A DNA stretch of 6,013 nt from positions 1-6,013 of the forward strand of contig JAQTRT010000198.1 of assembly GCA_028711675.1 (NCBI GenBank), given 5' to 3'. The notes beneath the pieces are model-generated. The model ran no database searches. It had not been told where the DNA came from and worked only from the letters and a program-made list of their open reading frames with translations. Source of the stretch: a bacterium (GTDB taxonomy: Bacteria > Spirochaetota > JAHITG01). A program made the translations under genes and the position numbers. Of this stretch, positions 1 through 4,053 are shown in pieces. Position 1 is the stretch's first letter; every line of letters starts with the position of its first letter.

Positions 1-1593
1 ATACTGTAAAGAAGGCCTGTCACCGGGATCCAGGTCCAGGACTTTCTGGAATTCGGAACGGGCCTCAGAGTATTTCCTATCCTTGAACAGTTCTTCCCCT
101 TTACGGAACAGGGAGCTGATCCTGTCCCCCAGGACCTCCTGGGCCTTCTTTAATCCGGTCCCGGCCGTCCCGTTCTCCGGTTCCAGGGCCAGCACCTCCC
201 GGAATTCCCTGATAGCTTTCCCGTGTTCGTTCTTATTCATGTATTCCTGGCCCAGCTGGTTATGTATCCGGATGCTCTGGCTCTTCTGGCCCATGGCCTT
301 GGCCAGGTACATTTTAGCCAGATCGTGGTCCGGCTGCATTTTAAGCACAAGCTGCCATTTCTCAATGGCCTTGGAGAGCATGCCTTCGTTGAAATCCCGG
401 ACACCCTCCTCATAGGGACGTTCGATCTTAAGCTGGATCCAGCCGTTTACTTCCTTGATCTTCTCTTTTACCAGCTGGTTACGGTCATCCATAAGAACGG
501 CCAGGTTCAGTTTTTTCAGCGCTTCATTATAATTTTCCTTCTCGATCAGGCTCAGGCTTTCGCTGTACAGATCGGACGCCTTCTTGGTCTGTTCGGTCTT
601 TTTCATGCCCTGAATGATCCTGCTCTCAGATTCATGGATATAATTCCCCGCTTCCGTCATTCGGGGAGACAAGGTCAGCGCCTGACGGAAGAGAGAGAGA
701 GCCTGCTCATACTGTTTATTCTGGTACTTCTGGAGCCCTTCCTTGAAATACTCCTGTGCACGTTTCTCTTTCTGTAAAGTATTCTTCTCTTTCTCTATCT
801 CCCGGTCGCAGAGAGCGATCCATTCTTTGGTATCCCTGAAATCCCGGCAGGTCTCCTCCACTTTCAGAAGTAATTCCTTGGTCTTAAAATAGTTCCTGTT
901 GGAAAAAAAAGTAAGGCTCTCCTCATACAGTTTCTCACAATCGCCCTGCAGCTGTTTTTTTTCAATAGCCTGATTTATCCTGAATTTCTGTTCCAGGGCC
1001 TCCTGGTCATCCGGCTGGAACTTGAGAAAAAGTTCGATTTCCTTCCGGGCATCCGGGAACATCCGGTTATGGTAAAGGGTGACGGCATTCTGTTTATGCA
1101 CCAGAAGCTTCTTCATGAACTTTTTCATGGATTCATCAAGCATTTCCTGCGCTTCTTTGTTCTGCGAATCGTATTTCAGCACCTGGTTGAAGCTCACGAC
1201 AGCGTTCTCCCAGTCCATCTGGGCCATGTAATCCTTTCCCCGGACCAGAAGCTCGGACTTGATGACCTGGATCAGGGACCTGACCTTCTCATAATACACA
1301 TTGGCCTGCGTGTTCTGCGAATTGATGACCAGTGCTTCCACGAAATAAGCCCGGGCTTTCAGGTAATCCTTCTGGTTGTAATGGTCCAGGCCTTTCCGGA
1401 AGACGCCGACGCTGTCATCTTTCTCCTTTTTCCTGACCTCGGCATCCAGGACGTTCAATTCTCCTTTCAGATACTGGCGGGCAATGACCTGGTTGGGATC
1501 GAGGAGCAAGGCATCCTTCCACTCCTGTTCCGCTTCTTCGGTCCTGCCGTTCTTGGCATAGATGACCCCCTGGTTCAGATGGACCAGGGCGGA
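1..1593 (-). repeat. C-terminal TPR array, at least ten units
   Basis: This encodes residues 425-955 of the barrel-TPR protein. TPR-like helix pairs begin near residues 425, 488, 539, 587, 644, 702, 763, 817, 864 and 916. The clearest units contain GLQKYQNKQYEQALSLFRQA (709-728), GKDYMAQMDWENAVVSFNQV (543-562) and GEELFKDRKYSEARSEFQKV (923-942), with the usual Gly/Tyr/Ala/Phe/Ala pattern and DPxx-type ends. Starts are 47-63 residues apart rather than the canonical 34, because a charged linker, probably an extra helix, follows most units. The units are diverged in sequence, so this is an old protein repeat and not a DNA tandem repeat. The array runs off the left edge, so the total number is unknown. 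TPRs are protein-protein interaction modules; placement after a barrel implies the periplasm. Confidence 0.85.
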
Positions 1594-2865
1594 TTCCTCC
1601 TTACTGGCACCGAACCGGATGGAGAGGGAGAAGGAATGGGAATAAAGGCTGTTATTGGGTTCAAAAGCATAATCAACCGTATAATTCCTGTAATGCAGGC
1701 CCAGACCCGCTGTATATGAATTCCGCCTGTTCTGGAACGTGATCGGCTGCGCGAAACACAGACCGACCCTCATCGTGATAAAATCAAAAGGATCGAACTC
1801 CAGCCCGGCGTTCAGCCCCAGCTTGTTGGCCGTGCCTTCCGACTTGGTGAACTCCGCCACCAGCCCCAGGCTGGACAGCACATAATAGATCATTCCCGCA
1901 TTCACGCGCACAGGTTCACGGTAAAAAAGACCGCCTTTTAAATATTTATGCCTGAAGAGATTATGGACCGAAAGACCTATCTTCATCCGGTCGACCGTTT
2001 TGTTCATATAAAGGATATCAAGGGCTCTTTGCCAGGACTGCAAGGCCAGGATATAATTCTCTTTATAGTAGTATTCCAGTCCTTCCCGGTACTCTTTATC
2101 CGCCAGTCTCTCCCGTTCCTGAAGGGACAGGTTACGGAGCACGGCGCTGGACCGGAGATTTACCCTGGGCGGGATTGCTATATCAAGACCCGTGGCCTTC
2201 ATGCACCGCGATAAATAATCCCTGGCCTTGTCATTGTTCGGATCATACTTTAAGCTTTCGCTGAACAAGCCTGCGGCTTCGATATATCTTTTTTGGCGGT
2301 AAGCTTCTATACCCATTTTCAGGGCTGACCCTGAATTGTTCTCAATGAACTTTTTGGTCTTGAGCATCAGGTCCTGTATCTCCTTCTTCTTCTTTAAAAT
2401 AGGGTCCAGATACAGGCTCATATCGATGTCCACCTGATTATTGTTCCGGCCGTGGTATGCCTGGTTGAAGACCTGAAGATTCATCCCCAGGGCCATGAAC
2501 CAGAACACGTTCTGGCCAAAGCCCAGGTTCAGTGCGTTGATGTTGTCTGTGCCCTGTTCCAGCGAACTCTTAAAAAAACCAAGGTTGAATGTGCCGTTCT
2601 TTCCCAGGATCTGGTTAAAGCCGAGGAAATTGAAGGAGTTCATTTTCTCGTTAAAAAAAATATTCTGGAAAGTAAGTTCGCTTTTTTCCAGGTAAGCGCT
2701 TCCTGCTGTGTTATAGAACGCGGCATTGGCATCGTTCGCCACTCCTGTAAAAGAACGGGCCAGACCGGCAGGCCGGGATCCGACGGCTATATCATTGATA
2801 CTGCCGGCATGAAGTGTCAGGTTAAAAATAAAAAAAACCAGTATAAAAAGATGTTTTTTCCGCAT
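1..2865 (-). CDS. PorV-like outer-membrane beta-barrel protein with inserted and C-terminal TPRs (partial, C-terminus beyond left edge)
   Basis: Hand translation from the ATG at 2865 gives 955 open codons to base 1, with no stop. An in-frame TAA at 2875-2877 excludes an upstream start. Residues 1-20 form a signal peptide: MRKK, a hydrophobic core, then a likely cut after LHA. Residues 29-56 carry a variant PorV N-terminal signature (GSRPAGLARSFTGVAND, then FYNTAG), which matches the neighbouring gene's GNRAIGMGGAYAGVAGD and MYNPAG. Residues 62-156 and 292-420 are amphipathic beta-strands typical of an outer-membrane barrel, ending at SFSLSIRF. Residues about 157-291 interrupt the barrel and contain two TPRs. 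Residues 425-955 hold ten more TPRs. Without the insert the barrel is about 265 residues, close to the neighbour's roughly 283 mature residues. The family role (outer-membrane barrel, PorV in T9SS) is known; a role as a periplasmic protein-binding scaffold is my inference. No catalytic motif is visible. Confidence 0.9.
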   Translation of the reverse strand, partial: MRKKHLFILVFFIFNLTLHAGSINDIAVGSRPAGLARSFTGVANDANAAFYNTAGSAYLEKSELTFQNIFFNEKMNSFNFLGFNQILGKNGTFNLGFFKSSLEQGTDNINALNLGFGQNVFWFMALGMNLQVFNQAYHGRNNNQVDIDMSLYLDPILKKKKEIQDLMLKTKKFIENNSGSALKMGIEAYRQKRYIEAAGLFSESLKYDPNNDKARDYLSRCMKATGLDIAIPPRVNLRSSAVLRNLSLQERERLADKEYREGLEYYYKENYILALQSWQRALDILYMNKTVDRMKIGLSVHNLFRHKYLKGGLFYREPVRVNAGMIYYVLSSLGLVAEFTKSEGTANKLGLNAGLEFDPFDFITMRVGLCFAQPITFQNRRNSYTAGLGLHYRNYTVDYAFEPNNSLYSHSFSLSIRFGASKEESALVHLNQGVIYAKNGRTEEAEQEWKDALLLDPNQVIARQYLKGELNVLDAEVRKKEKDDSVGVFRKGLDHYNQKDYLKARAYFVEALVINSQNTQANVYYEKVRSLIQVIKSELLVRGKDYMAQMDWENAVVSFNQVLKYDSQNKEAQEMLDESMKKFMKKLLVHKQNAVTLYHNRMFPDARKEIELFLKFQPDDQEALEQKFRINQAIEKKQLQGDCEKLYEESLTFFSNRNYFKTKELLLKVEETCRDFRDTKEWIALCDREIEKEKNTLQKEKRAQEYFKEGLQKYQNKQYEQALSLFRQALTLSPRMTEAGNYIHESESRIIQGMKKTEQTKKASDLYSESLSLIEKENYNEALKKLNLAVLMDDRNQLVKEKIKEVNGWIQLKIERPYEEGVRDFNEGMLSKAIEKWQLVLKMQPDHDLAKMYLAKAMGQKSQSIRIHNQLGQEYMNKNEHGKAIREFREVLALEPENGTAGTGLKKAQEVLGDRISSLFRKGEELFKDRKYSEARSEFQKVLDLDPGDRPSLQY
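1993..2397 (-). other. TPR domain inserted inside the beta-barrel
   Basis: This encodes residues about 157-291 of the barrel-TPR protein. It begins with a lysine-rich helix (LKKKKEIQDL, 157-166). Two TPRs follow: one at about 179-220 containing GIEAYRQKRYIEAAGLFSES, and one at about 252-290 containing GLEYYYKENYILALQSWQRA. The flanks are barrel strands: VDIDMSLYLDP before and MKIGLSVHN after. In the neighbouring PorV-like protein the equivalent strands (ILDVGLLKELY and VTVGLTLQN) are joined by a short turn, TPSDG with its flanks. The insert therefore sits in a hairpin turn that is short in the relative. Short turns in outer-membrane barrels are generally periplasmic, which would put this domain on the same side as the C-terminal array. 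The exact borders are uncertain by several residues. Confidence 0.8.
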
Positions 2866-2869
2866 TTTT

Positions 2870-2875
2870 CCCTTT
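2870..2875 (-). promoter_or_regulatory. Ribosome binding site of the barrel-TPR gene
   Basis: On the minus strand AAAGGG lies four bases before the ATG at 2865. The spacing is slightly short for a Shine-Dalgarno, but it is the only purine-rich match near the start. Together with the in-frame TAA just upstream (2875-2877) it supports this start codon. Confidence 0.6.
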
Positions 2876-2897
2876 TATCGCCCACGTTTACAGTCCA

Positions 2898-2927
2898 AGT
2901 ATAAAAACAACCGGTCCGTCAGGTAAA
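2898..2927 (-). promoter_or_regulatory. Possible sigma-70-type promoter for the barrel-TPR gene
   Basis: On the minus strand TTTACC (2922-2927) and TATACT (2898-2903) are separated by 18 bases, giving four of six and five of six matches to the -35 and -10 consensus. Transcription would begin near 2890, leaving a leader of about 25 bases that contains the AAAGGG ribosome binding site. It lies in the only sizeable intergenic gap of the window, which makes an independent promoter plausible. The consensus used by this unidentified organism is not known, so the call rests on pattern and position alone. Confidence 0.35.
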
Positions 2928-3025
2928 AATATTATGAGACCGCTGCTTCTTTTATTCTCGGCCTTTTACGTCCTGATTTTTAGCTTTTCCGCATTCTGAT
3001 CGGAATATTTTATCCGGTTCCCTGT

Positions 3026-3055
3026 ATGGAAAAAGGGCCATGATCGGCTTTCCAT
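3026..3055 (-). repeat. Imperfect inverted repeat in the intergenic region
   Basis: Seven-base perfect arms (ATGGAAA at 3026-3032 on the plus strand and its complement at 3049-3055) enclose a second short GGC/GCC pair, so the transcript could fold into a bulged hairpin. It begins 34 bases after the stop codon of the PorV-like gene. No U-run follows it in the direction of transcription, so it is not a standard intrinsic terminator. It could stabilise the 3' end of the upstream message or be chance. Confidence 0.3.
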
Positions 3056-3088
3056 CCGCTCATGCTTTTTTATTGAAGAGAAAGAAAA

Positions 3089-4012
3089 TTAAAATTTAAT
3101 CTTCAGTGAGATATTCTGGCTCTGCTCCAGCAGCCCCAGACTGGTGTAAGCATAATCAACTTCGAACCTGATCTTGCTGTAGAATCTCTCCCCGTTCACG
3201 CCGATACCGAAGCAGAGATTTTCCAGGTCATAGCCTATTTTATAGCCGCACCGGATGGAGACCAGGTTCATGAACTTGTATTCAGCGCCGATATTATACC
3301 GGAAATCACGTTCGACCGGCTTATTGATATCCAGATTAGCCTTGAAATTCTCGTAAGCCTGGTATTCCATCCCCAGTTTAATATTGACCGGCACGGGATC
3401 CTCCGGATCCGTTTGGAATCTCATATTCCAGTTCTGAAGCGTGAGCCCGACCGTAACGCCGTCGGAAGGCGTCCGGTATAATTCTTTTAAAAGGCCTACA
3501 TCCAGGATCAGGCTGCTGCTCCTTGTTTCTACGACATCCTCCCTCACCCACTTTATATTCAAGCCGGCCAGGATGCCGGCAAAAACTTCCCTGGACCCGG
3601 TCAGGATAACGGCATAACCGCTGCCTGTGAGCGTGTCCCCGGTTTCCACGCCCATACTGTCCACTTCCCTGACGTCGGGCATGCCGAAATAAATAAGGGT
3701 AGCTGCCAGACTGACCGTCCGTTTGATATCCCGGCTGTAAGAAAGGTAGGAATAGTCCGTGCCCGCGATCCACCGCCGGTAAATAAAATAAAGTTCCTGC
3801 CCTTTTATCTTATAGAGGCCGGCCGGATTGTACATGATGGCAGTGATGTCCCCGGCCACGCCGGCATAAGCGCCGCCCATGCCGATGGCCCTGTTGCCGG
3901 TATCCAGTTTCAGGAAATTATACCCTGTTTCTCCGGGCACACTGAAAAGCCGGACACCCATGAGCAGAAACAGGATAACGCATGATCTTTTTATCATATT
4001 CTTTATTATCAT
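3089..4012 (-). CDS. PorV/PorQ-family outer-membrane beta-barrel protein
   Basis: This complete 307-residue protein starts with a signal peptide: basic residues at 4-9, hydrophobic stretch at 11-20, probable cut after about residue 24 (LFS then VPG). The mature N-terminus carries the hallmark of the PorV/PorQ (also UPF0164-like) family: FLKLDTGNRAIGMGG at 33-47, then AGVAGD at 50-55 and YNPAGL at 61-66. The rest alternates polar and hydrophobic residues in repeated beta-strands and ends in SLKIKF, whose terminal Phe fits a barrel-assembly beta-signal. It is compact for a group I recall as about 300-400 residues. In T9SS organisms PorV is an outer-membrane barrel that receives secreted proteins at the translocon; many relatives outside Bacteroidota have no tested function. 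It lies 41 bases after the Ig-like gene and is probably co-transcribed. No Shine-Dalgarno precedes the ATG at 4012; an in-frame ATG at 3997 (Met6) would give a more usual signal peptide. Confidence 0.88.
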   Translation of the reverse strand: MIIKNMIKRSCVILFLLMGVRLFSVPGETGYNFLKLDTGNRAIGMGGAYAGVAGDITAIMYNPAGLYKIKGQELYFIYRRWIAGTDYSYLSYSRDIKRTVSLAATLIYFGMPDVREVDSMGVETGDTLTGSGYAVILTGSREVFAGILAGLNIKWVREDVVETRSSSLILDVGLLKELYRTPSDGVTVGLTLQNWNMRFQTDPEDPVPVNIKLGMEYQAYENFKANLDINKPVERDFRYNIGAEYKFMNLVSIRCGYKIGYDLENLCFGIGVNGERFYSKIRFEVDYAYTSLGLLEQSQNISLKIKF

Positions 4013-4053
4013 CGGATTTTTTTCGTACCGGACCGCAGGCTGATATCAGGTCT
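4013..4053 (-). other. Short spacer between the Ig-like and PorV-like genes
   Basis: The 41-base gap is too short for a clear independent promoter plus leader and supports co-transcription. It contains the ten-base palindrome CTGATATCAG (4037-4048 region) and a run of seven A on the transcribed-sense strand (4017-4023) just before the start. No GGAGG-like sequence is present, so translation of the PorV-like gene may rely on an A-rich leader, translational coupling or the internal ATG at 3997. Confidence 0.5.

Noticed and set aside
223..777. Plus-strand open frame of 184 codons, rich in Leu and Phe
   Set aside because: It lies wholly antisense to the TPR array. The Leu/Phe richness is what Lys/Glu-rich helix codons give on the other strand, and the opposite frame has coherent TPR motifs throughout.
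1069..1719. Plus-strand open frame of 216 codons
   Set aside because: It is antisense to the clear barrel-TPR gene, hydrophobic and His-rich in a way typical of shadow frames, with no recognisable domain.
1948..2904. Plus-strand open frames at 1948-2214, 2452-2904 and 2495-2695
   Set aside because: All overlap the barrel and signal-peptide codons of the minus-strand gene and show no motif of their own.
3010..3063. A 17-codon minus-strand ORF in the intergenic gap
   Set aside because: There is no Shine-Dalgarno and no recognisable leader-peptide feature, and it overlaps the inverted repeat.
3396..3410. Two GGATCC sites close together
   Set aside because: They come from two Asp-Pro codon pairs in a loop (DPEDPVP) of the PorV-like protein and show no further repeat structure.
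3378..3773. Second minus-strand frame of 131 codons inside the PorV-like gene
   Set aside because: It is rich in Arg and Gly with no hydrophobic pattern, as expected of an out-of-frame reading of the barrel gene.
3980..3982. Cys11 of the PorV-like protein as a lipoprotein cysteine
   Set aside because: It comes before the hydrophobic stretch, directly after KRS, so it cannot be a lipobox; the protein is a barrel with an ordinary signal peptide.
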